DNA from: Gracilariopsis chorda
Lineage: Eukaryota; Rhodophyta; Florideophyceae; Gracilariales; Gracilariaceae
Length of the DNA stretch: 64,000 nucleotides
Assembly: GCA_003194525.1 (NCBI GenBank)
Contig: NBIV01000020.1
Coordinates: 248,001 to 312,000 of the forward strand
Direction of reading: 5' to 3'
How positions within the stretch are numbered: position 1 is the first letter of the stretch; each line of letters starts with the position of its first letter. Shown piece after piece: positions 1-10,790 of the stretch. Made by a program: the position numbers and the translations under genes. Below the pieces are notes generated by a model that made no database searches, was not told the DNA's origin, and saw only the letters and a program-made list of their open reading frames with translations.

Positions 1-1336
1 TAGGCTAAGAGGGGTAGGGGCTGATGTTAGACTTGGCGGGATTGAGGTTTGGAGTTTGAGCACTGGGTATGGTGGCATTACTGTGCTGAGAAAGAAACGT
101 GGCAAGTTAGGATGAGAGTTGTGGGTAGAAGTGTTTGACAGGAAGTTTTCGGTCGCGTTTACTTTTTAGAAAGACGGGCAGGATGGTATATGGATGGGGC
201 GAGGTGCATTGTTCTCGAGTGGGACGGGGCTGACTGAAAGCATGGGTGTGCGGAGTGCGGGTGGGCGATTGTGTGTGACGTGTGCTCCGTGTTGTGGAGT
301 GGTGTGGAGCGGGACTAGAAATGTAAGTTAAGCTTTATTGATGAAAGGGGTGGTGGACTGGTAGATATGATGGCTGCTATGATGGCTGCTATGATGGCTG
401 CTATGATGGCTGCTATGATGGCTGCAAGCGAGCAGCGCTGTGAAGTTATTGGAATTGTACACTTTGGTGACAAAGACGCAACGCAAAATGTAAAGACAAG
501 ACGGTTTCGATGTGGTTGCGACCGGGTTTGCGCCTTGCTGTGGTGCTGAGACTTGAGAATTTTAAGCGTCGGGTGTTAGGTTGGGAGTGGCGCTAATGGG
601 TGTGAGCGCGTGCAAGTGGAGAAAGACCTGAGGGTGGAACAAGATGTATGGCGGCGTTGTTGGACCGGGGGAGGTGACCAGCAGTGGTGTGTGGGTGTCA
701 GTGGGGTGTCTGTTGGGCGAGGGTGTGAAGCGCTTCCTCTGTTTGTATCTACGCCTCGCTCGCGAAGGTTGCCGCCTATGGCGAGAGCGCACTCTGGCGA
801 CGGAGCGCGGAGTTGCGGGTAGATAGCCGTTGGGCGCGGGGGCGCATCCGTTGGGCGCGCGGCGTGCAGCGCGACGGCGCGCTGGACGTGCCGCTTGGGC
901 GCAATAGCGCGCGTTGCCAACAAATCAAAAGCAGTTTGGAGCGAATACTACCGCACGATTGGCCAATTAGCGCGCGTCTACCCGCCGTGACGTCAGCGCG
1001 CCTGCCGCTGGCGCGCTTCGGGAATCGCCATTGCTCCATGGAGATATGTAATGCATGCGCCCGCCCGCCCGCCCGCCCGCCCACGCCACGCCGCGTGCAC
1101 CGCGTTCGACGTAGCACTACTCTTGTACTAGCCTTGCTTGCCATTGTCGTCTGGACGTTTGGAAGTAGTGTTTGTTCTTCAACGGTCCCCTCGTGCGTTC
1201 TTCCACTGTGTTAGCGCCGCCGCCCCGACCTGCGCGTGCCGATATCCGTTGCGGATAAGCATATCTTCTCTCGTGCCCAGCGCCAACCACTGGACGCACG
1301 TCCTCAAGCGTCTCTGCAACGCGGTCATGATTATCA
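1..1336. other. GC-rich gene-free flank
   Basis: I see no convincing gene here. Several open frames overlap between 560 and 1330, but they are mutually antisense, low in complexity and rich in Arg, Pro and Ser, as expected from GC-rich non-coding DNA. The stretch holds a 12-bp tandem repeat at 367-426 and a short (CCCG)n run near 1059-1081. The last few hundred bases should contain the promoter of the membrane-protein gene starting at 1337; I could not pick out a TATA box. Confidence 0.5.
367..426 (+). repeat. 12-bp tandem repeat, five copies
   Basis: The unit ATGATGGCTGCT occurs five times head to tail, the last copy ending GCA. It would encode repeated Met-Met-Ala-Ala in one frame, but the frame ends soon after and has no recognisable protein sequence, so I treat it as a minisatellite. 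Confidence 0.85.
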
Positions 1337-2137
1337 ATGGCGAATGCACTACCGCAAGCACCCGATGATCTTCCGCCGGCGCCTAAATTCTGGGGCCCGT
1401 TTCGGCCGCTGTTCGGCGGGCACACCTTATTCGAAGCGGCCACGTCGTGCTTTCTCCCCACGTTTGTGGTATTCGTATGGCGGTTTGTGTTTTCGTGTTT
1501 CCTGCTAACGACGTTGGTGTACTTTGCTGTCACGGGCGTGTACCAGTTTCAGTTCTACAGCGTGTGGGTGCACATTGGGTTGGCTATTTCGTTCTTCGCT
1601 TTATCCATGTGTTCCTTTGTGTTTCTGTTGCAGAAGGAGCACCGACCTGAGTCGTCGCGACTTGCGTTTGCGTCCATTCTGCTGTACCAGATTTTCGCCA
1701 CCGCCACTCTGTTTCTGGACGTTGTGTTCTGGGCGTTGCTGCACGAATACGACGAGGCGCCGTCGTTCGCAGTGGTGGTGCAGCACGCCGCCAACCTGGC
1801 CATGGTTGTGGTGGATCTGCTACTAGCGCTGCGCATTCAATTCAAGCTCATCTACTGCGTGTGCTTTGTGCTTTTCACGCTGACGTACCTGGCATTTATG
1901 TGGATCCGCTTCGCCGTCACGGACAGCTTTGTATACGACTTTACGGATTATCGGCAGCATGCTGCGGCCATCACCGTGGCGTATTACATAGGAACTGTTG
2001 CGTGGGCATTTGCTGCTGCGTTTGTTATGTTTTTGATATCGCGCTTGAGTAGGGTGCCTTTCGTTAAGGTGCGCTCTACGTTCTCCAAGGATGGATCTCC
2101 CGCGTCGCATCGAAATCGATACTTTGCTTTTGTATAG
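1337..2137 (+). CDS. Six-pass membrane protein, rolling stone/AIG1-like (family member 1)
   Basis: A 266-residue protein from a clear ATG. About six hydrophobic segments are visible (roughly residues 41-66, 76-98, 110-136, 145-167, 170-192 and 210-235), with a short Pro-rich N-terminus and a basic, Ser-rich cytosolic tail. Landmarks are an FVWR motif before the first segment, DVVFWALL at the end of the third, an acidic loop, and FLISRLSRVPF after the last. These recur in the genes at 4215 and 6949, so the three are paralogues. The pattern recalls the rolling stone and AIG1/FAR-17a families of small multi-pass proteins, but that link is from memory of the pattern only. Substrate and function are unknown. 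A T20/G13 homopolymer starts 9 bp after the stop. Confidence 0.8.
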   Translation: MANALPQAPDDLPPAPKFWGPFRPLFGGHTLFEAATSCFLPTFVVFVWRFVFSCFLLTTLVYFAVTGVYQFQFYSVWVHIGLAISFFALSMCSFVFLLQKEHRPESSRLAFASILLYQIFATATLFLDVVFWALLHEYDEAPSFAVVVQHAANLAMVVVDLLLALRIQFKLIYCVCFVLFTLTYLAFMWIRFAVTDSFVYDFTDYRQHAAAITVAYYIGTVAWAFAAAFVMFLISRLSRVPFVKVRSTFSKDGSPASHRNRYFAFV

Positions 2138-2145
2138 TTTTCTTG

Positions 2146-2178
2146 TTTTTTTTTTTTTTTTTTTTGGGGGGGGGGGGG
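2146..2178 (+). repeat. T20-G13 homopolymer run
   Basis: Twenty T residues followed directly by thirteen G residues, just after the stop codon at 2135-2137. The real length may differ because such runs are often miscalled. Confidence 0.9.
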
Positions 2179-2955
2179 TTCGGAAGTGTGTTCTTCTGCA
2201 ACTTGGTCGCCGTCATTGGATCAATAACTTATGGATGTGGTGATTCCTGCCGCTTAGGCCATCCGCGATGGACACAACGTCATCTGGCGAGCTGCTTGCT
2301 TGCTTGCTTTCGTTTGCACGTCGGGGAATGTTACTGTACTGTAGCTGTGCTTGTACTTTGCCGATTCGCATGCGAGTGGGGTGGTCGTTTGCGGCAATTA
2401 ATTTGGCGTTTGAGCTTGTGTTTTTTTCGAATGACAGTGCTCACGCTTGTGCGCAGCGTGCGGTTAAAATAAAAGGTGGCTGATGGGGAAGGTAGCAGAG
2501 TTGGATACAGCGCTTTATATTTTGAGATTGGTTATATTTTTAAATTTTTTTTGCATTCACAGCTGTATGGAACGATGTGGCGCGACAGTTTGATGGCAAT
2601 GGCAGCGTCGACGACAAGCGTTTCTCGTCGATGACAGCACATTAAAACACAGTATGTACGGCGGCAGGCCGGCTCTGTATGCAGTGCATTTATAGTTGAG
2701 AGAGAGCGTTTTTTATACGCCCTCAAAGCTGCGCGCTAGTCAACAAGTGTTTGCTGCTTGTGCGTTCACGTTTAAAAGCGTATATTGCAAGCAGCGTACA
2801 GGACAAACTCGCTTTACGTGCGATGTATGTTTGGAGTGCTTGTTTTTGCGTAAGAGGTAGAGAGCCGGATGGCGGTTGAACCTTTTTGCGTGCAGCTGTA
2901 TGATTGCGGGCTGCAGTGTGCGAGCGATGGGAGCATGTCAAGCAGCACCGTTGGT

Positions 2956-2979
2956 GGGGGGGGGGGGGGGGGGGGGGGG
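2956..2979 (+). repeat. G24 homopolymer
   Basis: Twenty-four consecutive G residues on the plus strand, in non-coding DNA. Confidence 0.9.
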
Positions 2980-3569
2980 CGATCCGTCTCGCATCGGCGC
3001 GATCGCTTCTGCGCTTGCGAGCGGCGAAAGACGGCGGCGAAAGTATAATGTATAATCGGTGCCGCCGTGGCTCATACCGAGAGGCATGGTTGACGACACG
3101 TGCGCGTGGCCAAGTTCAATATGATGCAGCCGCCGTGTGACCGCTTTTCTCGTATCGTACGCCTGTTCAATGGTGGCTGCGCCTGTGGTGAAGCGTGCGT
3201 TTGTCATACGCTGCACGGCGGCGTATGAACTGAAGCTACTTGGGAGCAGACGGCGCCGATGGCTGTGAGCGGCCGTTGTTGCTGCGCTTCGTTGCAGTCA
3301 GTCCGCCATGCCACGGCGCGCGGCTTGCACAGCGAGTTGCAACTCTGGCCGCAGAGAGAACACGTTTTGCACGTCATCATCATTGTGCGCCGCCGCTTGT
3401 GGATAAAGTTACGTTTGTGCTTTGTGGCAACCGTTTGGGGCGCACAAATGGTGCAGCATTACGCGCGCTTGCAACCACGCACTGGTGCACCACCGGTGGC
3501 GACTGTTGGCTGATCGCGAAGAAGAAAGCGGCGGCACGTAGCGGCGACGCGATGCGGAAGCGTCACACA

Positions 3570-3727
3570 ATGCGCGCATCTTATGCAGACAAGGGACCAA
3601 ACGTACCAAAGCTACTGTACCATCACTACATATTTCAACTTGTGCAACATGCGCGCACCTTACGCAGATAAGGCACCAAACGTACCAAAGCTACAGTACC
3701 ATCACCTTCAATTTAGTGCACAACATT
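3570..3727 (+). repeat. 79-bp tandem duplication
   Basis: Two diverged head-to-tail copies with a 79-bp period, beginning ATGCGCGCATCTTATGC (3570) and ATGCGCGCACCTTACGC (3649). Both contain ACCAAACGTACCAAAGCTAC and then TACCATCAC. The copies differ by scattered substitutions, so the duplication is not recent. Confidence 0.85.
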
Positions 3728-4061
3728 TGACACTTCTTCCTTCAAGTGCGCCAACCGAAGCCCGCGCTGTAAGGCACGGCGCCGCATTGCTGGACGATGC
3801 GCCACCGCTGTAAACAGGCGCCACCGATGCCCAATTCAGAGGCTCCTCGTGCGTGACGCGCACAATCGGCCACGGCGCCACGAAGCGCCATCGCTGCGCA
3901 CACGCGGCGCAACCGCGTGCACCGCACCATCGCGACAGCCCTGCGCCCGCGTCCAATCGCCGCCCGCCAAGTCCGTCATTCCCTGACGTCGCGCACGCCA
4001 CTCGAGACATCGCATGTTCGCCCACCTCCCCTCCCCAATCGCCACAGCGCCCCCCACCAAA

Positions 4062-4062
<1 letters not shown>

Positions 4063-4091
<29 letters not shown>
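4063..4091 (+). repeat. C29 homopolymer
   Basis: Twenty-nine consecutive C residues on the plus strand. It lies in a frame that is open to the next gene and would encode a polyproline tract if the protein started at 4014 rather than 4215. Confidence 0.9.
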
Positions 4092-4093
<2 letters not shown>

Positions 4094-4214
4094 CCCTCTC
4101 GCCCCCGCCGCCCACGCGCCGTCAACCTCATCCACTCCACCCTCACACACACACCCCCCACGCCCATGTTTCCAGCGCTGCGCTCTCAGTCCCCAAACGT
4201 CTTCCCCGCCAACC

Positions 4215-5897
4215 ATGTTCGCCCTTCCACGCCCCCCTCCTACCGTTCCGTCCCGTCCTGAACCCGTACCATCCCCGCCCTCCACCAATGCTACTTTCAG
4301 TTTCATGGAACAGCCCACCGCTCCGCCCTTGTCCACCGTCACCTCAATACGCCCGCTCTCCGCTCCCCCGTCCGTCCAAGACATGAACCCTCCCTCCGAT
4401 TCCGACTCCGTCACCCCACCACCGCCTCAAACCCGTCCCACACGATGTTGCACCCCGCTTTTCTTTCAACCGCACCAATTCTCAGAAGCTTCACGCTCCT
4501 TCTTTCTCCCCGTCTACGCACTTCTTCTGCTGCGCTTGGTCGCCGCCTCATCTCTACTAGGTCACCTCGTCTTCTTCACTCTGCGCCGCGACTTCCGCCT
4601 CACCGAGTATCTAACTTGGAACTACATCGCCCTCACTCTCGCCCTTCTCCTCGCTCTCACATGTTCGCTACTGGACCTCATTCAAGACCACCCGCATCAA
4701 AAAGACAACGAAGCCCCCACTAACACAATTTTGCCCAACCTCGTCGACGACGTAGAGAGACAGTCCACAACCACCCCGCCATCCTCTCACCCAAAACTTC
4801 TACTATTTCTCACCCGTTTCACCGTCCCCGTTTACCAATTGGCCGTATCAGCCACCGTTTTCGGCGCAGCTGTTTTCTGGGCCCTCGTCTACACTAACGC
4901 TACCATCCCCTTGAACTACGCCCTTCTCGCGTACGCCGTTGCCGCACCCCTTATCGCCCTCACCGACTTCTTCGTGTCTTTCCGCATGAATTTTCGCCTC
5001 GTCTACATTCTCCCTTACCTTGCTTACAACGCCGCTTATGTCGTCACTGCATATACAGTCACCGAACATGCATACCTTTTCATCTTTCTTCGTCGCGACG
5101 CCAGTACAAGCTCGTTTGCCGCAAAAGCAGCTGGACTGGCCTCGGCATGCATTCTCACAGCAGTCATCTTCTATTTCTTCACGTCTCTGAGGTCTCTGCG
5201 TTCATCCACCTCGCTACCGCCTGCAATTTCTGCAAAGAGCAAGTCCATCATTCTGGCACACCGCGCCGAATCCGCTTCGGCCGTCTCGTCGAATCACTCT
5301 GACCTTTCGCAACTGGGCCTTCGTCGTGTGCCCACCAATTCCTTCGGAGATGGTATACAATTCGTCCATGTTGAGAACGAGGACAAACTGGACCGCTCTT
5401 GTTCATCCACGCCGCCTGATCGCTCTTCCGTCCCCATACAACTGGGCGGCGGCGGTTCGGGCCGCAGTTCATGGCTGCGTGCATCCAGCGTTCGTTTGAC
5501 TACCTCCCTGTCGAACCACAGTCGTGGAGACGGTCGCCCTGCGTTCTCTAGAAACAGCTCTACCAACAGTATGTGGGAGGCTATGGAGTCGCCCGCTCCA
5601 AACAACGAAACGGAAGTCTTCAATATGCCTTCATGCTACACCTACACTACTGGAAATGAACATGAGCTTGTGCGCTTGCCGATGCCTCGGCAACCCTCCA
5701 GCAAGACAATACCCACCACGTCGAGATCAACGTCAGCAAATTTTTCTAGAAATAGTTCTGCGAATAGCGCTCGGCAACAGCGTCCGGCTCCTAGTCTCCC
5801 TTCATCTGCTTTGACGGCTTCAATGCTTGCTAGAAACGGTAGTATGCTGTCAAACGAAAGACGGAGTTGGAGACATAGTCGCTCGGGAGAGAGCTGA
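4215..5897 (+). CDS. Multi-pass membrane protein with long Pro-rich head and Ser-rich tail (family member 2)
   Basis: The frame is open from an ATG at 4014, but the extra 67 residues are a C-homopolymer polyproline tract. I prefer the ATG at 4215 (560 residues); another Met near 4305 is possible. After a Pro/Ser/Thr-rich head there are about six hydrophobic segments with the same landmarks as its neighbours: an FWALV end to the third segment, TDFFVSFRMNFRLVY in the middle, and a basic FTSLRSLR end. An inserted polar loop (QDHPHQKDNEAP and following) separates segments two and three. The last 200 residues are polar and Ser/Asn/Arg-rich, probably a cytosolic regulatory tail. Base composition is strikingly C-rich compared with member 3. 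Function is unknown. Confidence 0.75.
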   Translation: MFALPRPPPTVPSRPEPVPSPPSTNATFSFMEQPTAPPLSTVTSIRPLSAPPSVQDMNPPSDSDSVTPPPPQTRPTRCCTPLFFQPHQFSEASRSFFLPVYALLLLRLVAASSLLGHLVFFTLRRDFRLTEYLTWNYIALTLALLLALTCSLLDLIQDHPHQKDNEAPTNTILPNLVDDVERQSTTTPPSSHPKLLLFLTRFTVPVYQLAVSATVFGAAVFWALVYTNATIPLNYALLAYAVAAPLIALTDFFVSFRMNFRLVYILPYLAYNAAYVVTAYTVTEHAYLFIFLRRDASTSSFAAKAAGLASACILTAVIFYFFTSLRSLRSSTSLPPAISAKSKSIILAHRAESASAVSSNHSDLSQLGLRRVPTNSFGDGIQFVHVENEDKLDRSCSSTPPDRSSVPIQLGGGGSGRSSWLRASSVRLTTSLSNHSRGDGRPAFSRNSSTNSMWEAMESPAPNNETEVFNMPSCYTYTTGNEHELVRLPMPRQPSSKTIPTTSRSTSANFSRNSSANSARQQRPAPSLPSSALTASMLARNGSMLSNERRSWRHSRSGES

Positions 5898-6948
5898 ACA
5901 GGAATCAGATGCCATGCTAGCTTTCAGGCTTCGTGGCGCTGCGTATCGAAGCACATGTTACGGGAAGGTGCCCTCCCTTCACCGTGTAACGGCCAACTCC
6001 GTGGATGAGTTCACGATCTTTTTTCGCATTGTAAATCACCCCGAAGTTTTCACTATCTGTACACTTACCCTTGGTAGAGCGTGCTATTTTATACTGTTCT
6101 CACTTCGTCACTGGAGGAGCGGCTTGGCGAGGTCAAGGTCCGGGAATACGTCCGGGAATGGCGCTCTACTCTACCAGTATGGTGCGGCTCGGTTATCCTT
6201 TTGCTTTGGTTGGCGTTCAGACCAATGAATGTGCCAGCGTGTTGAAAGGATTTCTCGCCACTTCCTTAAAACACGATTTTGATATTGAAATATCCTCATA
6301 GAGGATGCATCCTCGAAAACGTGCAAGTCCTCTGCCCTTGACAACGAAAACCCCCTATCTACCTCTGCACCGGCCTCACCTCAATACCGCATGTGGAGCA
6401 GTTTTGCAAACGGGAAGTGTGAATCAGAAATGTGCTCCACATAACTGCTACTAATCCGGCCCTATTCTGAAAGCCCAGGCCCATAGAACAACATAATCAG
6501 CGCTAGTACTCTGCGATTATGGGAAACTGTAGCTCGGAATCACACCAAAATGGACACCCGGCAAATTTTTCTGAGCCCGAGCGTCTTGTTAGGTCATTAA
6601 AGTTCAACAAAGAACGTGCGGTACTTGAGTGCGTCGCAGAAATGTTCAGTTTCTACACGCACATTGAAGCCGTTGCTCGGGACAAGTTTTCTCTAGCATG
6701 TGAGCGCAAACTCATGTGCACACCGAACAATAAAGTTCAACTATCTTGAGCGGCTGAGAAACATCTCAATCTCTCTTGAGTACGCCGTTCATCAAATGCC
6801 GAGCTCCAAGTCGTTCGAAACAACCTCGCACGCTTCACTTGGTTTCAACGCCGCACTTAACGGCATTAATGGAACACACCCGAGACATCGTCTCAACGGT
6901 CGCCAATCACTGACCATACTATTGTACATCGACCGTTAAGGAATTGCC
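5898..6948. other. Intergenic stretch between membrane-protein paralogues
   Basis: No strong gene. One ATG-started frame (6519-6749) is listed separately. The 3' region of member 2 and the promoter of member 3 must lie here. I see no repeats. Confidence 0.4.
6519..6749 (+). CDS. Possible small protein with MGNCSS start
   Basis: A 76-residue frame from ATG beginning MGNCSSES, which fits an N-myristoylation (Gly2) plus palmitoylation (Cys4) signature. The rest is polar and not recognised. It could be a real small protein, a first exon, or chance. There is no supporting second exon that I can see before member 3 at 6949. Confidence 0.2.
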   Translation: MGNCSSESHQNGHPANFSEPERLVRSLKFNKERAVLECVAEMFSFYTHIEAVARDKFSLACERKLMCTPNNKVQLS

Positions 6949-7956
6949 ATGGATAAAGTCCAAACTCCTCCCAGAGCTTATCGGCTCAACGAAAGCATCT
7001 ACGCCGAACGGTCTTCAGTTAAACGTTCATCCAACTCCACTTCTACACGGAGATCAAAGTCTGCTAGTAGCAAGTCTCAAGATTCCAGCGACAAACTGCG
7101 TCCACCAGCACGCGACTTCTCGGCACCGGGCCTTTCCTCGCTAGCATATCGGTCATATACAACACCCACATTGTCGGACGTAGGAGGCTCGGTTTGGCTT
7201 TCGTCTCGAGTTTTTCTTGTATGGCGTTTATTCTGTGCATGGATTTTTGCTTTCACGCTTGGACTTTTTGTTCCTAGCGGCCAGTTCAGGTTCGAGTGGC
7301 TCAGCACCTGGATATATCTTTCGGCAAGCTGTACAATGCTTCTCGTAACATTCAGCTCATTGCTGTATCACTTATATCCGGAACGGTCACGTTCTGGTCG
7401 ATTTGGGTCCTTTAGCCTGTTGGTTAGTACCACAGTGGGCCTATATCAGATTTCGCTTTCGCTCGCGTTGGGTATTGACGTCCTCTACTGGGTACTGCTT
7501 AAAGACGAGCACGATGAACCAATCTCACGCGCACTACTCCATATTATCAATTTTGTGCTCCTTTTCATTGATTCATTCCTCTCTCTGAAGCTAGTGTTTC
7601 ATTTGATGTACGTGTTCCTTGGCGCCGCAATAGTTGTCGCATGGCTTGTATCCACATGGGTCCGATATGCTTTCACAAGGCAATGGTCCTACCAGGTTTT
7701 GAATTTCCAGGCAGTCGGTGCGAGCCGTGCCATTGCAGTGCACTTTGCCATGGTGCTCACCTTTCTCGCCACGGCCACTATAATTCTATTCATAAATCGT
7801 ATCAACCGCGTGGAGTTCATACGGCGCAGAATTGATTCGATTGCGGCAGATGAATTTGAGATGTGCGTTAGATCAATTAATATTGACCCAGAGAACCCGC
7901 CCGATGATGAACTTGAACGGGTATTCGTCGAAACCCAGCATTCAGTTCTCGTATAA
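6949..7956 (+). CDS. Six-pass membrane protein, rolling stone/AIG1-like (family member 3)
   Basis: A 335-residue protein from ATG. A Ser/Arg-rich hydrophilic head of about 80 residues precedes roughly six hydrophobic segments. Shared landmarks with member 1 include FLVWR before segment one, DVLYWVLLKDEHDEP after segment three, IDSFLSLKLVFHLMY in the middle, and ILFINRINRVEFIRRR at the end, matching FLISRLSRVPFVKVR of member 1. The tail is acidic. The DNA is more AT-rich than members 1 and 2, so the paralogues differ in composition. Likely an integral membrane protein of unknown function. Confidence 0.8.
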   Translation: MDKVQTPPRAYRLNESIYAERSSVKRSSNSTSTRRSKSASSKSQDSSDKLRPPARDFSAPGLSSLAYRSYTTPTLSDVGGSVWLSSRVFLVWRLFCAWIFAFTLGLFVPSGQFRFEWLSTWIYLSASCTMLLVTFSSLLYHLYPERSRSGRFGSFSLLVSTTVGLYQISLSLALGIDVLYWVLLKDEHDEPISRALLHIINFVLLFIDSFLSLKLVFHLMYVFLGAAIVVAWLVSTWVRYAFTRQWSYQVLNFQAVGASRAIAVHFAMVLTFLATATIILFINRINRVEFIRRRIDSIAADEFEMCVRSINIDPENPPDDELERVFVETQHSVLV

Positions 7957-8376
7957 CGAACATCATAGGATCACGTTCACACGATTTCTATGTAACCAAT
8001 AACAATTACGCGGCGAGCAAGTAGTATGTACAGTTATATGGGAAGCAAATGTATATATAACCCCAACCTCTAAATCACTTCTTAACGGTGTGGTATAAGT
8101 AAGCCTATAATACAACTTTCCGAACAAACTGTGAATAACCGAGTATCAAACCCGGATTACCTTGAAGGGATTGTCCAACAACACAATCGAGACCTTCAGA
8201 CGAGGATCTATGTGCTTCCCAAGGTACGGATTGGCCCTTTGCCAAAAACCGTCGTTGCCACGGCTGATTTCAGAGCAATCCAAATTTTTGTGAAGCCATT
8301 GTTAACGTCGAATAGACAGTTCTCGAATAGGTCCAAACAACGGACCACAACCTGAACACCATGTGCTGAAGAATGC
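7957..8376. other. Spacer between convergent 3' ends
   Basis: About 420 bp between the stop of membrane-protein member 3 and the stop of MLH1 on the other strand. It is AT-rich and should hold both 3' UTRs. I see no gene or repeat. Confidence 0.5.
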
Positions 8377-10790
8377 TCAACATCTTTCAAAAATCTTGTA
8401 CAAACGCGAAGTAGATGTAATCTCTCTTAGGATCTTCTCTGTATGGAAGCGTCTCGGAGGATAGTAATTACTCCGTAACGCAGAGAAAAGAACATGGCGA
8501 AGCACCCATTTCCGCCGCGCCGCTCCATCACCTTCGTGGTCAGAGGGATTCAACGAGGCGACTCGCCCCCACGCTCGGCAGAGGATCCTTGCGCTTGGTT
8601 GAGATTTGTGGTACTTGGTGCAGTAGGCATGGGATTCCAGTGGGCTCCATACCAATCACTAAGGGCTTTTGATATGCCTTGAAAGCATGGCTCTTCTTCA
8701 GACCAATCTGTCCCTGCTGCTAGATGGTACAGGAAATAGCCTGTGTAGCGAAAATCGGGTACCACTTCTGGTATGATCAGCGGCAATGATTTCAGACAAA
8801 GATCCTCAGGACTGTCTCCTTCCATCGAGATACTGTAATACTCATCGAGCATGCTGGACTTCTCCAGAAGTATCATGGCACAGGACTCGGCGTTAATCCT
8901 TCGCTCTACAAGTTCTTCCGGATTGGTCGACAAGTAATTGTTGATCAGTTGCATTATCGGGGCCGGCGGATCAAGGTGAAATGCTTCAAAATCTGCGAAA
9001 CGAATCAGGCTCTGCTGATACATTAACTGCTTAAGAAGTGGTTCAACATCGGCCAGAATGAGCTTTGTCTGATGTTGCACTAACACAAATCTAGGTGATG
9101 CGACACCAACAAAGAGATGCTCCTTTAGAATCTGGCTCAAACCCATATGTGAGCTCTTTCGTTCTCTGTCCAACAGGCTCTCAACGGATGTCAGCAGCGG
9201 TATCGCATTGAGACGCCGACGACGCTTTTTTTGAATGCTGATGGCCGCATCTTTTGCATCCTGGGTTGACAAAAACACATCATACAGTCCGACTGGGGCA
9301 CTTGATCCTGTTCGAACTCTATCCTTAGGGTATAGTTTTGGCTTCGACATTGATGACGAGGGTCTTGAGAGTACACCAGTGCCGGAATATGGATCTACGT
9401 GTTGTGCTTTGCGCTTCAGAGGCTGACGAGGAGAGTATTCTCTATCAATATCTATACTCCCTTCATTGTCATGAGCTTCAACAGTTCCCACTGCTACAAT
9501 TTCCTCTTCACTTGAATCATGGCCTTTCTCAACTTGCTCCTTGTCCATATCAGTCTTGTTCGGGCTTTCAGCACTGGAATAATCTTGCCTTCTTGGTTCT
9601 GCAGAAAGGTTAGAAGCATTCTCACTGATCCGTGGAACGACCGTTATCGCGTTTCCAATGGGTTTCAATACGGCCTGTGAGGTAGATGTAGCCGCAGAAC
9701 CGAGCGTTTGAGTCTGAAACAGTCGCGAAGACTCGGCTGATTTTAATTGCTTACCTAGCGCTTCAATAACCGCACCGACAATAGACACCTCGTGTAGAAA
9801 ACGAACTTCTTTCTTCGTGGGGTGCACGTTCACATCGATATCTTTCTGTTCCATGCTCAGATCCACATAAACAAAGGGATACCCATTCTTGGGCAAGTAA
9901 GAACTGTATAAACCCCATATCGCTTTCTTGAATGGCAGGCAGTCTACTAGTCTGCCGTTTATGAAGAGTATGAAGACGCCTTTTTTCATGCTGAACGTAG
10001 CTCGCGATGCAACGAGAGAGACAGATGCGTTAGCCTCCTTGACTGCAACGTTCAAAGAGAAGGTTTCGTGTGATAGACTGCCGAATCCTGCTCGTATGTT
10101 GTTCTCCACAGTGGATAACCGGGAGGTTCGAACATCAGCAACGCTTGCAAGTCTGGATGAACCTCGTTGATGACGCCTGCAGATAAACGCGACCTTCGGA
10201 TATCGAATTGAGTATCTCGTCATGACATCAACAATTGCACGATATTCGTCCGATGACGAGCGAAGAGCTCTGCGACGAGTGGGGAGATTGTAGAACATAT
10301 CTTCGACGGTTATAGTGGTTCCCTGCACCCCCGCAGTGGCCGTTGGTTGAGATTTCAGGGCGCCATCAAGATAGGAAGCCTTGTAGGCAACGTTAGAGTG
10401 TTTGGTTTTTGTGAGAACTGATAGACGGGCTACGTGTGAGATCGAAGCCAAAGCTTCTCCACGGAAGCCGAATGTAGATACGGTTTCGAGGTCATCAAAA
10501 CGGGATATCTTTGACGTCGCAAAGCGTTCACAGAGAAGTGGAAGATCCTCTTTAGATATTCCGCTGCCATCATCCACAATTTGCAGTGACTTGAGACCGC
10601 CGTCTTTTGCGGTGACAGTGATAGAAGTGGCAGCGGCGTCTAAACTATTTTCAAGTAATTCCTTAAGGGCTGCGGACGGTCTCACGACCACTTCACCAGC
10701 TGCTATGCGATTAATAACATCTTCCGGTAATTTGCGGATGCTGTTCTCACAAACAGCGGGACGAGAATCTCCTGCAATGATTTCCATCAT
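8377..10790 (-). CDS. MLH1: DNA mismatch repair protein MLH1 (frame break near the 3' end)
   Basis: MutL-family ATPase that pairs with PMS1/PMS2-type partners downstream of MutS in mismatch repair. The N-terminus shows [19 protein letters not shown] (motif I), DDGSG (motif II) and TFGFRGEAL (motif III). The MutL C-terminal dimerisation domain follows a polar linker. The main frame runs from ATG at 10790 to a premature stop at about 8550. The rest of the domain continues in another frame and ends IFERC at 8379, the invariant MLH1 C-terminus; the total would be about 800 residues. Going from one frame to the other needs one extra base, and CCCCC at 8566-8570 lies in the overlap, so a homopolymer undercall is the simplest reading. 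A 41-nt intron is arithmetically possible but has a poor acceptor. Confidence 0.93.

Larger units (their letters stand above)
2138..4214. other. GC-rich spacer with long G/C homopolymers
   Basis: About 2 kb with no supported gene. It contains a T20 plus G13 run (2146-2178), a G24 run (2956-2979), a 79-bp tandem duplication (3570-3727) and a C29 run (4063-4091). Open frames here are short or Pro-rich artefacts of the C-rich strand. Upstream sequence of the next gene, including any 5' extension of its Pro-rich N-terminus, lies after about 3850. Confidence 0.5.

Noticed and set aside
560-1330. Several long overlapping frames in the GC-rich flank
   Set aside because: They overlap on both strands, have Arg/Pro/Ser-rich composition and no recognisable motif.
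3853-4386. Proline-rich frames around the C29 run
   Set aside because: They result from the C-rich strand and contain no domain; one is only the upstream extension of membrane-protein member 2.
8535-8625. 41-nt intron in MLH1
   Set aside because: The length works arithmetically, but the acceptor would be CGAG and all other introns here are about 80-150 nt; a missing base in a C5 run is simpler.
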